Below, one piece after another: positions 25,226 through 34,933 of a stretch of DNA of 64,000 bases. The translations under genes were made by a program, and so were the position numbers. The DNA is from Salibacterium aidingense DSM 18341. GTDB taxonomy: Bacteria; Bacillota; Bacilli; Bacillales; Marinococcaceae. Location: positions 1-64,000 of the forward strand of contig NZ_AUCI01000007.1 of the NCBI RefSeq assembly GCF_000429685.1, in the 5' to 3' direction. The notes beneath the pieces were generated by a model, which saw only the letters and a program-made list of their open reading frames with translations, was not told where the DNA came from and did not search any database. Numbering within the stretch: position 1 is the stretch's first letter; each line of letters begins with the position of its first letter.

Positions 25226-27469
25226 TCATGCTTCTCTAAGATAACGTGCTGTTAGTGATTTTTCATTTTGAGTGAGCTGCATGGGTGTGCCTTCAAACAT
25301 GATGTGCCCCCCCTTTCGTCCTCCATCAGGCCCTAGGTCAATAATCCAATCTGCTTGTTTAATGACATCCATGTTATGCTCAATAACAATCACAGAACTA
25401 CCGTTTTCAACTAAACGATTTAACAGGTTAAGCAGGTTTGTGATATCCGACATATGAAGGCCTGTCGTAGGTTCATCCAAAATGTAGACGCCGCCCTCCT
25501 TGTGTAACTCATCGGCAAGTTTAATCCGCTGGCATTCTCCTCCCGAAAGGGTGCTTAGCGGTTGGCCCAATGTTACATAGCCTAAGCCGACATCTTGCAG
25601 TGCCTTTAATGTATGACAAATGTCTTTTCTGTCGAAAAATTGTAATGCCTGAAATACTGTCATATCTAAAACATCCGAAATGGACTTTCCATCTAACTTA
25701 TACTGAAGAACCTCTTCTTTAAACCGTTTACCATGACAGGTTTCACACGTGGTTCTAATTTCCTCCAGAAATGCAAGGTCCGTATAAGTAAATCCATTCC
25801 CCTGGCATTCCGGGCAGGCCCCTTTTGAATTAAAACTAAAAAGTGATTTATTTACTTTATTGCCGCGGGAAAAGGACTTTCTAATCGCGTTCATTATGCC
25901 CGTATAGGTTGCCGGATTTGAACGAATGGAAGTGCCTGCAGGCTTTTGGTCGATAACAATGGCATCCGGATGCTGTGCCGCAAACTCTTCAAAAATTAAT
26001 GTACTTTTCCCCGATCCTGCCACGCCGGTAACTGCCGTAAGCACACCGCTTGGAATATGTACAGTCACCTCCTTCAGGTTGTGTTTTGAGGCTTCTGCGA
26101 TGGAAAGATATCCGTTAGGTTTGCGTGTCTTCTTTTTTATTGGCGGTACAGCCTTCATGTATCTTCCAGTCAGGGAATCAGCATCGTATAACCCGGGGAC
26201 ACTTCCTTGATAAACAATTTCGCCTCCCTCTTTCCCTGCCCTCGGTCCAACATCTATAATATTATCGGCGATTTCTATAACATCACGATCTTGTTCTACC
26301 ACGAGGACGGTGTTCCCTTTATCCCGGAGTTTCTGCAGCATCCGATTGAGTCTGTGCACATCACGGGGGTGCAGTCCAATACTCGGTTCATCAAAAATGT
26401 AAATCATGTCCGTCAAGCTGCTATTAAGATGTCGTACCATTTTAACGCGCTGTGATTCGCCGCCTGATAAAGTCGAAGTTTCTCGGTTCAGCGTAAGATA
26501 ATGAAGCCCCATCTCCAGCAGATGCTCCAATCGACTTATAATGTTGGAAATGATGGGTTTGGCGATTGGATTCGTTATCGTCTTGATTACCTTTAGAAGT
26601 TCTTCTACTTCCATCGCAGCAAACTGAGCGATGTTATAACCATAAATTTTACATTTTAATACGGCTTGATTTAACCGGGTGCCGTTGCATGTCGGGCAAT
26701 GAGCCAACGTAATGAATTTCTTGACATGCTCCGGCAGTTGACTACTGTCTTTTTTCAAGTACATGCGTTTAAACCTGTCTATCACGCCTTCAAAATATTT
26801 TTCAGGCTCATTTTTTAAGGGCAGTATGATTTTCTTGTCTTTTCCATATAGTAATGTCTGCCACTCTGTCTCTGTGAAATCCATCACCTTTTTATCGGCA
26901 TGGAATAGGCCTGAGATTAAATGTTTCTCCCAATACCAGGTCCCCGCCGAGAAGGTGGAAAACAAAACCGCTCCCTCATTAAGCGACTTCGTTTTATCGA
27001 ATAACTTCTCTATATTTGGCTCGATTCTTCGTCCAATTCCTTGACACGTCGGGCACATCCCGTTCGGATTGTTGAAAGAGAAAACATCGGATTCCCCAAT
27101 GAAAGGTTTTCCAATGCGGGAAAATAACAATCGCAGCAGCGAATAAATATCTGTGACTGTACCAAGGGTGGAACGTGCATTCCCCCCTAAACGTTTTTGG
27201 TTAATTACCATAGCCGGGGCAAGATTCTCAATAGATAAAGCGTCTGGTTGACTATAGGTTGGTAATCGATGTTGAATATACGTAGTAAACGTCTGGTTCA
27301 ACTGGCGCTGGGCTTCTTTACTGATCGTATCAAAGACAATGGAGGACTTCCCTGATCCGGATACACCTGTAAATATGGTGATTTTCTTCTTCGGTATAGC
27401 AAGAGAGATAGCTTTTAAATTATTTTCGTTTACATTGCGTAGAATGATGTGCTCGTGTTCATGCATCAT
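25226..27469 (-). CDS. UvrA-like ABC ATPase (short UvrA paralogue)
   Basis: A 747-residue duplicated ABC ATPase of the UvrA family, about 200 residues shorter than UvrA itself. Both halves have P-loops (GVSGSGKSS, GVAGSGKST), zinc-finger cysteines (CPTCQG ... CPTCNG; CPECQG ... CETCHG) and signature motifs (LSGGESQRVK, LSGGECQRIK). The size suggests loss of the UvrB-binding or insertion domains, as in the UvrA2/drug-resistance group that protects against DNA-binding antibiotics. The start is at the first of two adjacent ATG codons. It is divergent from the WYL-type regulator, whose product probably controls it. Confidence 0.85.
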   Translation of the reverse strand: MMHEHEHIILRNVNENNLKAISLAIPKKKITIFTGVSGSGKSSIVFDTISKEAQRQLNQTFTTYIQHRLPTYSQPDALSIENLAPAMVINQKRLGGNARSTLGTVTDIYSLLRLLFSRIGKPFIGESDVFSFNNPNGMCPTCQGIGRRIEPNIEKLFDKTKSLNEGAVLFSTFSAGTWYWEKHLISGLFHADKKVMDFTETEWQTLLYGKDKKIILPLKNEPEKYFEGVIDRFKRMYLKKDSSQLPEHVKKFITLAHCPTCNGTRLNQAVLKCKIYGYNIAQFAAMEVEELLKVIKTITNPIAKPIISNIISRLEHLLEMGLHYLTLNRETSTLSGGESQRVKMVRHLNSSLTDMIYIFDEPSIGLHPRDVHRLNRMLQKLRDKGNTVLVVEQDRDVIEIADNIIDVGPRAGKEGGEIVYQGSVPGLYDADSLTGRYMKAVPPIKKKTRKPNGYLSIAEASKHNLKEVTVHIPSGVLTAVTGVAGSGKSTLIFEEFAAQHPDAIVIDQKPAGTSIRSNPATYTGIMNAIRKSFSRGNKVNKSLFSFNSKGACPECQGNGFTYTDLAFLEEIRTTCETCHGKRFKEEVLQYKLDGKSISDVLDMTVFQALQFFDRKDICHTLKALQDVGLGYVTLGQPLSTLSGGECQRIKLADELHKEGGVYILDEPTTGLHMSDITNLLNLLNRLVENGSSVIVIEHNMDVIKQADWIIDLGPDGGRKGGHIMFEGTPMQLTQNEKSLTARYLREA

Positions 27470-27601
27470 CTGCTGCCCACCCCCTGGATATTTCTTAATT
27501 GTTCGTATTTAAGAATACTTTTACTATACATGCCTATTCTTGACAGCCTGTGTCATATTTTATTAAATAAAGATAATAAATATATCAATAAGGAGAATAT
27601 G

Positions 27602-28570
27602 ATGAGAGGGGATCGACTACTATCTATACTTTTATTGTTACAGGCGCAGGGACAAATGACAGCTAAACAATTGTCAGAGAAGCTGGAGGTTTCCGAGCGT
27701 ACCATTTATCGAGATATGGAGGCTTTAAGTGGAACAGGGATTCCGGTTTTAGCAGAACGGGGGAAAAATGGCGGGTGGTCATTACTCGAGGATTACCGGA
27801 CTAATTTAACAGGTTTAAAGGAATCGGAAATTCGTGCGTTATTTGTTCCGCCTTCTACCCAATTACTTGATGACTTAGGACTGGCCCGTATCTCCGAAGA
27901 AGCAAGGAATAAACTGATCGCTTCGCTTCCTTCCATTTACCGTGAAAATGCGAAGGAGGTTTGGAATCGTATTCATGTTGACACGAGTGCATGGCGGGAG
28001 CAAAAGGAAAGAATAGTATCTTTTGAGACTCTTAAAAAGAGCATTTGGGAAGAAAACAAATTAAACATTGCCTATCAGCGAGCGGACGGGAGAACAAATG
28101 AACGTGTCGTGAAACCACTTGGGCTTGTGGCCAAAGGAAGCCGCTGGTACTTTATTGCTTCCAAAGAAAATGATGAGATTCGCAATTACCGGGCTTCCCG
28201 TATTTTATCCGCCACCCGTGTAGAAGAAACATTTGAAAGACCGAAGGATTTTAACCTTGCTCAGTATTGGGAATCCTCCACAAAAGAATTTATAGAAAAT
28301 TCACCTCGTTACGAAGTGTTGGCGGAAGTAGCGCCGTCTGCCATGGCATGGCTGCCATTCTCAGATCGATTTGTGCAAATTGTTGAAGGTGGAAGCGAAA
28401 ATCAAGACGGCTGGATACCTGTCAAACTATTGTTTGATGCCGAGGACGAAGCTATGGGATATGTATTGGGTTCTGCAGATCAAATGAAGGTCATCGAACC
28501 GAAAGAGTTACACGACAAGATTCTGGAGATGGCAGAAGCTGTGGTGGCAAATGATAAGCATGAAAAGTAA
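27602..28570 (+). CDS. YafY-type HTH/WYL transcriptional regulator
   Basis: A 322-residue regulator: N-terminal HTH_11 domain (QMTAKQLSEKLEVSERTIYRDMEAL) and a WYL domain (about 135-215, with VVKPLGLVAKGSRWYFIA and YRASRI) plus WCX tail. AAGGAG lies six bases before the second ATG of a pair, used here as start. WYL domains sense nucleotides or DNA damage products. Its divergent arrangement with the UvrA-like gene, about 130 bases apart, suggests control of that gene. Confidence 0.88.
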   Translation: MRGDRLLSILLLLQAQGQMTAKQLSEKLEVSERTIYRDMEALSGTGIPVLAERGKNGGWSLLEDYRTNLTGLKESEIRALFVPPSTQLLDDLGLARISEEARNKLIASLPSIYRENAKEVWNRIHVDTSAWREQKERIVSFETLKKSIWEENKLNIAYQRADGRTNERVVKPLGLVAKGSRWYFIASKENDEIRNYRASRILSATRVEETFERPKDFNLAQYWESSTKEFIENSPRYEVLAEVAPSAMAWLPFSDRFVQIVEGGSENQDGWIPVKLLFDAEDEAMGYVLGSADQMKVIEPKELHDKILEMAEAVVANDKHEK

Positions 28571-28708
28571 GGTGTAAACTTCTTCATTACATAATACTGC
28601 TATGCAAATTTTCCCGCCATATTGCACAGGATGCAAAATCCGGCCACCTTCCTCAAACGCAGTAAATTGGTCCGCCGGCTGATTTACTGTATGCTGGAAT
28701 TCTACAAC

Positions 28709-29605
28709 CTATTCTGCCACTCTTCGGAGCACTGGATATACATATGGTTCGGAGGGTTCTTCGATAACTTTTCCACGTTTCCCTTTAATAACTGGTACTT
28801 CTACTCCATCATATGTTGTGACATCCAGGATTCCTTCGATTTCCATCCATTGGTCTTCTTCAATAGTATGAGCTTGTTCAAATTCTGTTATCAATCCGAT
28901 GACTATGGCGTCGGCAATACAATGGGTAATAAGAAATCGTGATATAATCAGCTGGTTAGAACGGAGCCCCTCTTCTCTATAAACGAAACCTTTTAATTTT
29001 ATTTCTTTTCCAGCGAATTCTCTTGGATGTAAGCTAATATCGTCATAATAAGGAGAAAAGAGATCTTTCTGCATGTTAATGTATTCTCCTTCATGGAAGC
29101 GTTCCATTTCTTTTTGGTAGTCCTCTTCTTCGATATAGTTGTTATTAGGAAGAGGATCTGTCTTATGCAGCTCGCTATTATTAGTATGGATGGAGGATGG
29201 GTCAGAATCTGTATCTGTATTGGAAGCATCCCCTTTAGTCAGTATCATCCCCTTGTTTTCTGCCATGGTAGAATTTAATGTCTCAGGGGACAAAGAAAAT
29301 CCAATAATTAAAGGAAGGATAAGGATACCATAGCTAATCCCCTTCTTAGCAAGGGAAGCATCCTCCCCATGATGATGGCCGCACCCTGCAGAGCAATGGT
29401 CACGGGCACTCTGTGAAGTTCTCCATACTCGAGTCATTTGAACAAAGAATAGAAAGACAAAAATCCCCGCAGCCATTTGGCTCATGACATCATATTTTGG
29501 ATTTACATACTTTGTTATATCGCCAGTTACATGAAGTTTTATAAAAAATATGGCAAAAGCTGCCAGGATTACTGTTCGTGAAAATTGCTGGATATCAAAA
29601 CGCAT
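28709..29605 (-). CDS. TIGR03943/DUF1980 membrane protein, YcgQ-like
   Basis: A 298-residue protein with an N-terminal pair of helices, a His/Cys-rich loop (HCSAGCGHHHGED, likely metal-binding), a third helix, an acidic linker and a C-terminal soluble DUF1980 domain (EFAGKEIKLKGFVYREEG). It partners with the following permease, as B. subtilis YcgQ does with YcgR. The permease gene is upstream, 15 bases away. The pair is suspected to be involved in metal or anion transport; in B. subtilis it lies in the Zur (zinc) regulon. Confidence 0.85.
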   Translation of the reverse strand: MRFDIQQFSRTVILAAFAIFFIKLHVTGDITKYVNPKYDVMSQMAAGIFVFLFFVQMTRVWRTSQSARDHCSAGCGHHHGEDASLAKKGISYGILILPLIIGFSLSPETLNSTMAENKGMILTKGDASNTDTDSDPSSIHTNNSELHKTDPLPNNNYIEEEDYQKEMERFHEGEYINMQKDLFSPYYDDISLHPREFAGKEIKLKGFVYREEGLRSNQLIISRFLITHCIADAIVIGLITEFEQAHTIEEDQWMEIEGILDVTTYDGVEVPVIKGKRGKVIEEPSEPYVYPVLRRVAE

Positions 29606-29620
29606 AGACTTCTCCTGCCT

Positions 29621-30613
29621 TTACAATAAGGTTACTGCCATAACACTTACAAATACTATCAACGTAATGCAGCCTACCAATGTGATGACAAACTTAGGTT
29701 TAAATGCACCAAGCAGCATCATCGTATTTTTAAGATCGATCATGGGACCATAAATCAAAAATGCTAATATAGAAGTGGAGGGAAATATGTATCGAAACGA
29801 TGCGCCAATAAAGGCATCCGCCTCGGAACATAATGATAAAACATAGGCTAGTCCCATCATTACAACCGTAGAACCTGCGAGGCTGTCTCCTAATAGAAAG
29901 AGAGAATTCATCGATACGTACGTTTGCAGAAAAGCAGCTATAAAAGCTCCCATAATGAGGAACTTTCCCATATCAAAAAACTCATCGATCGAATGTTTAA
30001 CCATCTCTTCGATTCTGCGGATAAAACTCTCTTTTTTTATCGGCTGCGAAACGATATTTGCGTGTTTTAATTGACTGGATTGGAAGAATAGACTGATAAC
30101 AAGCGCTATTATCATTGCGGCGATAAAGCCGATCCCCATCCGCAAGGCTGCCATCTGTGCCTCATTTCCAAATGCCATGTATGTGGATAAAACTACAATG
30201 GGATTTATTAACGGCCCGGTTAACAGGAAACCTACGGCAGCATAGATGGGAACTCCTTTAGCAGCCAGTCTCCTCGTAATCGGGACAATTCCACATTCGC
30301 AGGCTGGAAAAAAGCCGCCGAGTATACAACTCATTGTTACAGCTGACATTTTATTTTTTGGAATGAAACGTTGTATATGATCTTCCGTGATAAATATTTG
30401 TATAAAACCTGCGATAAAAACTCCAATCAAGACAAAAGGAATCGCTTCTATTACTATACTTAGAAAGATAGTGTTTAATTGATGAAACGAATCGGGGAGG
30501 TAAATAAACCATTTTTCCCCCACCCATTGATTCAGACTAATAAAAACGATAACGCCACCGATAACCAAAAGACTGGTAAAATCCATTTTAGATATGAGCA
30601 GTCCCCGAAACAT
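29621..30613 (-). CDS. Predicted permease, YcgR/ArsP type (DUF318)
   Basis: A 330-residue membrane protein with about eight helices and the family motif FFPACECGIVPITRRLAAKGVP in its second conserved region, followed by LLTGPLINPIVVLSTYMAFG. The ATG at 30613 with AGGAG in front is used; a longer frame has no ribosome site. Forms a two-gene operon with the DUF1980 gene. A 13-base perfect inverted repeat, AATCGTAACGATT (30637-30649), lies just upstream and might be an operator, though it does not match the full Zur box. Confidence 0.85.
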   Translation of the reverse strand: MFRGLLISKMDFTSLLVIGGVIVFISLNQWVGEKWFIYLPDSFHQLNTIFLSIVIEAIPFVLIGVFIAGFIQIFITEDHIQRFIPKNKMSAVTMSCILGGFFPACECGIVPITRRLAAKGVPIYAAVGFLLTGPLINPIVVLSTYMAFGNEAQMAALRMGIGFIAAMIIALVISLFFQSSQLKHANIVSQPIKKESFIRRIEEMVKHSIDEFFDMGKFLIMGAFIAAFLQTYVSMNSLFLLGDSLAGSTVVMMGLAYVLSLCSEADAFIGASFRYIFPSTSILAFLIYGPMIDLKNTMMLLGAFKPKFVITLVGCITLIVFVSVMAVTLL

Positions 30614-30635
30614 ACCTTGTCCTCTCCTAACTCTC

Positions 30636-30650
30636 TCAAATCGTAACGAT
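30636..30650. promoter_or_regulatory. Small palindrome upstream of the YcgR-like gene
   Basis: AATCGT-A-ACGATT is a perfect 6-1-6 inverted repeat located between promoter region and start of the permease gene. Zur boxes share the AATCGTAA half but have a longer spacing, so the regulator cannot be named. Confidence 0.35.
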
Positions 30651-30922
30651 TCTTCTTTCACAATAGATATGGTTCCTTTTGAAAAATATGCATTCGGAGG
30701 AGAAAAGCATGAAGCCGTATGCTTTCAAGTTTTATCCTTTTTAAAGAAAAAAGCGCAGTCCCTGCTCCAGGAATGCGCCCGTTTGCTTCATATCAGAGTC
30801 TTTTTAGGGAAATCCTCTGAAATTAACTTTTTATTTCCTGTTACTGCCATCTATTTAAGTCAATCGTTACCATTCATTAACCGTTAGGATCTTAAATGCA
30901 GCCTTTTTTGATTTTGGGTCTG
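30651..30922. other. Intergenic stretch with an 11-codon frame
   Basis: On the plus strand GGAGGAG lies seven bases before an ATG at 30710 that opens an 11-codon frame (MKPYAFKFYPF) followed by a stop. A weak hairpin (GCGCA/TGCGC) comes after it. No downstream plus-strand gene exists for it to control, so its meaning is unclear. No other gene seen. Confidence 0.3.
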
Positions 30923-31534
30923 TTAATTCAAATTCTTTTCATATAACTTATTGGCTCTATAACTAAAGAACAGGAACAAAAATAAAGCAACTGGAATAAA
31001 CAGCCACATGAACCCTCTGAAAAGCGCAAAAGGAGTTTCAAATAAAAAGGCTTTCCAAAACGATACCCCATGCATATCCCATAATCCCTCTGTATAATAC
31101 AACGATTTTGGGTCAACGAATGCTTCTATATCCATAACCCCTGTCGTTTGTATCGCCACGAAAATCGGCAGATAGCATATCGCCACCTCCATAAACATGT
31201 TAGACAATCTTTTATATTTTCCAGCTTTTGATTTTTGGTCTGAGAAAATGTCGTTGTCACTGTTGTTGTCCTTTTTTTTAAAATATTGCGTGCCTGAATG
31301 TTTCGTTCCCAGCATATGCTCCCAGCCGCTGTCTTCAAATAACGTACGATATTCCATAAAATCGTCCTGCTTTTTAAAGGTTCGATAATCAATCTTAATA
31401 ACGGTATCTTCCGGTGTTGTCTCTCGAAATTTATACCCGAAAGATGTATTTTCTAATTGCCAGCCTTTATTCGCCATCTCTCTTAGCCACTTTTCCTCTT
31501 TATCATAATCAATGAAGCATTTAAACTTTCTCAT
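30923..31534 (-). CDS. DUF2812 membrane protein
   Basis: A 203-residue protein: a soluble DUF2812 domain (about 1-80, KWLREMANKGWQLE and YRTLFEDSGWEH) and two C-terminal helices. Such proteins are regularly encoded behind PadR regulators, as here (18 bases). Function unknown; probably a membrane-stress or drug-response protein under control of the regulator. GGAGGGG precedes the ATG. Confidence 0.85.
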   Translation of the reverse strand: MRKFKCFIDYDKEEKWLREMANKGWQLENTSFGYKFRETTPEDTVIKIDYRTFKKQDDFMEYRTLFEDSGWEHMLGTKHSGTQYFKKKDNNSDNDIFSDQKSKAGKYKRLSNMFMEVAICYLPIFVAIQTTGVMDIEAFVDPKSLYYTEGLWDMHGVSFWKAFLFETPFALFRGFMWLFIPVALFLFLFFSYRANKLYEKNLN

Positions 31535-31552
31535 GGAAACTCCCCTCCAAAT

Positions 31553-31867
31553 TTATTGGTTTAATAAGCTTTGTGTGATGCGAATTAAATGCTGCATTCT
31601 TTCACAGTCTAAGCGCAATACCTCTCTCCCTTTATCCGTGATGACATAAATTTTTCTGCGCTTATCCTCACTATTCACGGATTGAATCAATTCCTGTTTT
31701 AACAAATTTTCAATCGCTCCATACAGGGTGCCGGCAGCTATCTTTACCTGCTGGTCACTTAATTCCTCAACCTTCTGCATGATCACGTACCCATGCGCAG
31801 GTTCTAATAATGATAAAAGAACGTAGTACGTGGTTTCTGTTAATGGTAAATGGTTATCTCGATTCAT
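31553..31867 (-). CDS. PadR-family transcriptional regulator
   Basis: A 104-residue winged-helix protein with LTETTYYVLLSLLEPAHGYVIMQKVEE, GTLYGAIENLLKQELI and the short C-terminal dimerisation helix of small PadR proteins. The ATG at 31867 follows TTGGAGG directly. It heads the operon with the DUF2812 gene and probably represses it, likely through the AT-rich repeated TATAGT/ACTATA motifs at about 31905-31930. Confidence 0.88.
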   Translation of the reverse strand: MNRDNHLPLTETTYYVLLSLLEPAHGYVIMQKVEELSDQQVKIAAGTLYGAIENLLKQELIQSVNSEDKRRKIYVITDKGREVLRLDCERMQHLIRITQSLLNQ

Positions 31868-32243
31868 TATTTCCTCCAAAATTTATAAAGTTAAAATATA
31901 TAGTTTGAATGTATAGTTATAGTATATAAAGTTGGACTGTATACGTCAATGAAAATATTTTAAATACCGTTATCACGGTCACTACTACCTTATTAGCCGG
32001 CAGAAAAAATAAAGACGTAATTCACTTATTTGAATTACGTCTAAAAAGGTTTTTTGTATATCTGGTTTCTGTTCAGCAGTCTCTTCAAAATCAAGAAGAA
32101 AGAATGACTGTCCGCTTGAAGTAATAGCCATTTCCTATCATTTAAGGTTTGCTGTTACACGTGAACTGCCACTTTATTTCAATTCATTATAATACAAGCT
32201 CTTCATGGATAGATTTATTCATAGCGGCCGTTTCTTAAGTCAC
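31868..32243. other. Intergenic stretch with a terminator-like hairpin
   Basis: Contains the promoter region of the PadR gene (31870-31935), a perfect hairpin AGACGTAATTC / GAATTACGTCT (32012-32041) with T-rich flanks that can end minus-strand transcripts, and then no gene. Confidence 0.6.
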
Positions 32244-32543
32244 TTAGAATGGCGGTCCAGATTTACTGATTTCATGCTTCTGCATCTCAACATTTAGGAT
32301 TGGAGCAATCTGTTTTGGGGGATTTGCTACAGCACGAAACGATTCTAAATCCTCTTCTGACTGCCAATATTCAAAATTGTTGACCCGAGATGGATCGACC
32401 GGGTCAGCCGTTATTGCCAGGTCAAGACATCCAGAAGCTTGCCGTGCACGTTTCACAAGGTCCTCGTGTGCTTTTACAACTTCATCACGCTTATTTGGGT
32501 CAACTGTAAACCATCCTGCTATAATTACCTTATGTGTATTCAT
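32244..32543 (-). CDS. Antibiotic biosynthesis monooxygenase-fold protein
   Basis: A 99-residue ferredoxin-like ABM domain (VIIAGWFTVDPNKRDEVVKAHEDL, GCLDLAITADP, NFEYWQSEEDLESF). The ATG at 32543 with GGAGGG upstream is used. These small dimeric proteins act as quinol monooxygenases or heme oxygenases, but this one lacks features that settle which. Stands alone. Confidence 0.85.
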   Translation of the reverse strand: MNTHKVIIAGWFTVDPNKRDEVVKAHEDLVKRARQASGCLDLAITADPVDPSRVNNFEYWQSEEDLESFRAVANPPKQIAPILNVEMQKHEISKSGPPF

Positions 32544-32952
32544 TGCATTCCCTCCTTTCATAAATTTTAGCATCAATATGGAATTGGAATTACTTTTAGA
32601 TTGCTATTTTAGTATGGAACTCACAATACTCTGTTGACTATTCTGCCCTGGTAGTTCAGCAAGAAAAATCTGTACGCCAAAGTTTGATAAACAAAAATAA
32701 CCCACCGCCAGCCAGGCGAAGTGGGTTATCTTCTACTCAACATTAATTTGGGAAGGGATACCCACCCAAGTGTTGTACGGGAGACGGACCGCCATCCGTC
32801 TCTTATTTCTATTCTTATGATATCACGGCTGAATTGTACACGCATTTTAACTAAACGATTGAAAGCTCAGTTATTGAGCCGTGAGGGTTCCGGCGTTCAA
32901 GAGCACCATAGAGGTATTCTGGCAGCTATACGGACAGATAAATATGTCCATC
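32544..32952. other. Intergenic stretch with two hairpins
   Basis: Holds two terminator-like hairpins, AACCCAC/GTGGGTT at about 32699-32728 and GAGACGGA/TCCGTCTC at 32780-32803 followed by a T-rich tail. No gene is convincing; an 81-codon plus-strand frame overlaps both hairpins. Confidence 0.5.
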
Positions 32953-33300
32953 TTAAAAACAAGTAAAAAATGTTTGTATTTTCATATAATCGAGTAACAA
33001 ACGGGCATGGCGTCCTTCGGGAGTATAGGGATGTTGAAGAGCCCTGAGTTGTTCCATGAACGACTGGTCACAAGCACAATAGTTTCCGGTCCTTTGATAA
33101 CATTCATCATGAGCTTTGCATGCTGCATCTACGGAATTGATGGGAGCACCTGGTCCACTGCATCCCGGGCCGCACCAGTTATATCCAGGAAAAACACAAA
33201 ATCGTGGCGATCTGGCTTCCCCCCTGTAGCTGGGCATCACGTTCTTCCCCCTTAGGCATTCGTACCAAGTGCCGTTGATTTTTTTGATAACTCTCTCCAT
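32953..33300 (-). CDS. Phospholipase A2-like protein (parvovirus VP1-type fold)
   Basis: A 115-residue protein with the calcium-binding loop YNWCGPGCSGPG and the catalytic helix VDAACKAHDECY, containing the His-Asp pair of phospholipase A2. This is the short type that resembles the PLA2 domain of parvovirus capsid protein VP1. Eight or more cysteines suggest disulfides, yet no signal peptide is visible, so it may act in or on the spore or cell envelope by another route. The start lacks a strong ribosome site. Hydrolysis of the sn-2 ester of phospholipids is the family reaction; activity here is inferred. Confidence 0.8.
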   Translation of the reverse strand: MERVIKKINGTWYECLRGKNVMPSYRGEARSPRFCVFPGYNWCGPGCSGPGAPINSVDAACKAHDECYQRTGNYCACDQSFMEQLRALQHPYTPEGRHARLLLDYMKIQTFFTCF

Positions 33301-33478
33301 GTGACATGTTCACTCTTTCCTAAGAATAAGTTGGAAAAAGCAGCTTTTCTTTCGTTTTTTCTCCCTGCAATATAAATATGATTCATATTATTTTTTGACT
33401 GGGTTTTCTTTCGCCGATTTAAGAGAGACATGTCGTGTATTTTTATCTCACTGATTCTAACTTGAGGGAATGAACATA

Positions 33479-34048
33479 ATGAAAAAGGCTTTGATCTATC
33501 TTTGGACCGTTTTGGATCCTTTATATTTCCGATTTACCCGCTTAGATTACATTTATCATCCTTCTCATCAAAACACCCGCAGTATTTTCAGAATCAGGCT
33601 CACTTCTTATAAAGGTACCCCTCTCACATTCTCTGATCAAACAACCATCGATAAGCAGGATCTTGTGTTAAAAATTCATTTGTACAATATTCAATTCATT
33701 CATGACACGGGTGGTTTGAAAAATGATATTCATAAAGCCCGTTATATATACAAGGAGGTGCAGCAATCGCTTCCGCTTCTTGCCGACTATATACAAAACC
33801 ATGACAAAAGAGAACAGATTAAAGGAATAATTGGGATTACGACGATGAACAAAGGGAGCGGCCGTCTTGGGTTTGAGACCTTTGATATACACCATTCATT
33901 TTATAAATGGATAAAAATGGTTCCTTTTATGTTGATTCATCTGTTATCAGCACAGGCTCCCTCGATTTCCGCTTTATTAAAAAACCAGCCAAAATATATC
34001 GCTATGTCAAAAGATAAGCTGCTCTCTACTTACAAAACAAATGTATGA
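33479..34048 (+). CDS. YkoP-like protein (first of two copies)
   Basis: A 189-residue protein of the YkoP family: an N-terminal hydrophobic segment YLWTVLDPLYFRFTRLDYI, then FRIRLTSYKGTPLTFSD, HKARYIYKEVQQSLPLLADYI and KGIIGITTMNKGSGRLGFETFDI. Start at 33479 has GAGGG nine bases upstream. The protein at 54.4-55.0 kb is a clear paralogue over its full length. No reaction is known. It stands alone here. Confidence 0.8.
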   Translation: MKKALIYLWTVLDPLYFRFTRLDYIYHPSHQNTRSIFRIRLTSYKGTPLTFSDQTTIDKQDLVLKIHLYNIQFIHDTGGLKNDIHKARYIYKEVQQSLPLLADYIQNHDKREQIKGIIGITTMNKGSGRLGFETFDIHHSFYKWIKMVPFMLIHLLSAQAPSISALLKNQPKYIAMSKDKLLSTYKTNV

Positions 34049-34057
34049 CGAACCCAA

Positions 34058-34741
34058 TTAAAGGGATCGTATCGTTCCTTTTCCATCATCCACCACCAAG
34101 GAATGATTGGTATCTTTAACAAAAGCATAAAAAACATCGCGCACATTGGAAAATCCAGTTTCTTTCACTGCGTGTTCCAGCCATGTTTTGTCTTTATGGA
34201 TCAATCTTAAGTTTTCATACTGGATGTCGCCCTCTATGATAACAGCCATCGGAAACCCCTGATAATCTGGTTTGAGATCCATCATCTTTGAGGTAACAGG
34301 CATGGCTTCTTCTTTTGGCAGGACGCTGATGGCTCCGTTTGGTTCAAGAATCGCGTATTGGATATTGCTTATGTCCGCGTATCCCTGGCTTCTTACACTC
34401 GATAACAACTCCGCCAAAGAAAATCTGCTTTTTTTCAGATTCGCCCGGTCCAGCTTCCCATGCTTAATTAGTATCGTAGGTTCCCCGATAATCAAACGAT
34501 TCAGGCTGTTGTACAAACTTAACCTTGAAAAGGAAAGGTGCAGCAGAATGATTAAGACAATTCCTGTTAATGCTTTCCAGATACTGTCGACTTCGATCGG
34601 GTTCATGGCAATGGCAATAATAAAAAAGATCGCTGTAAAATCATGCGGGGTAAATTGAGCCAATGCTGTTTTTCCCATAAATCGAACAACGACAATGGCT
34701 ACGAAAAATAAAAAAAGTAAGGATCCAATAAATGAAAACAT
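34058..34741 (-). CDS. DUF421 (YetF-family) membrane protein
   Basis: A 227-residue protein with three N-terminal helices and a cytoplasmic YetF domain (GEPTILIKHGKLDRANLKKSR, SVRSQGYADISNIQYAILEPNG). A relative forms the last gene of the spoVA-type operon at 38.6 kb, but this one lacks the DUF1657-like tail. YetF proteins are frequent in spore-formers and of unknown function. AAAGGTGG precedes the start. Confidence 0.88.
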   Translation of the reverse strand: MFSFIGSLLFLFFVAIVVVRFMGKTALAQFTPHDFTAIFFIIAIAMNPIEVDSIWKALTGIVLIILLHLSFSRLSLYNSLNRLIIGEPTILIKHGKLDRANLKKSRFSLAELLSSVRSQGYADISNIQYAILEPNGAISVLPKEEAMPVTSKMMDLKPDYQGFPMAVIIEGDIQYENLRLIHKDKTWLEHAVKETGFSNVRDVFYAFVKDTNHSLVVDDGKGTIRSL

Positions 34742-34933
34742 ACAACCACCTTTTATATCAGCTTCGGAACAGAAGAAACAAGCAGCTCTCCCACTAGATT
34801 AAGCCCAATTTTAAATATTTATGTATGAAAAAAGGTGAAAAGCGTTTCTTCTCTTATCTTAAACGAAATCGAATAAAGGATGACAAAACATGAACACTAA
34901 TACCAAATGGGCGGATAAGGGGGAAACTTGTAA

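Noticed and set aside
32721-32966. 81-codon plus-strand frame
   Set aside because: It overlaps two terminator-like hairpins and has no ribosome site.
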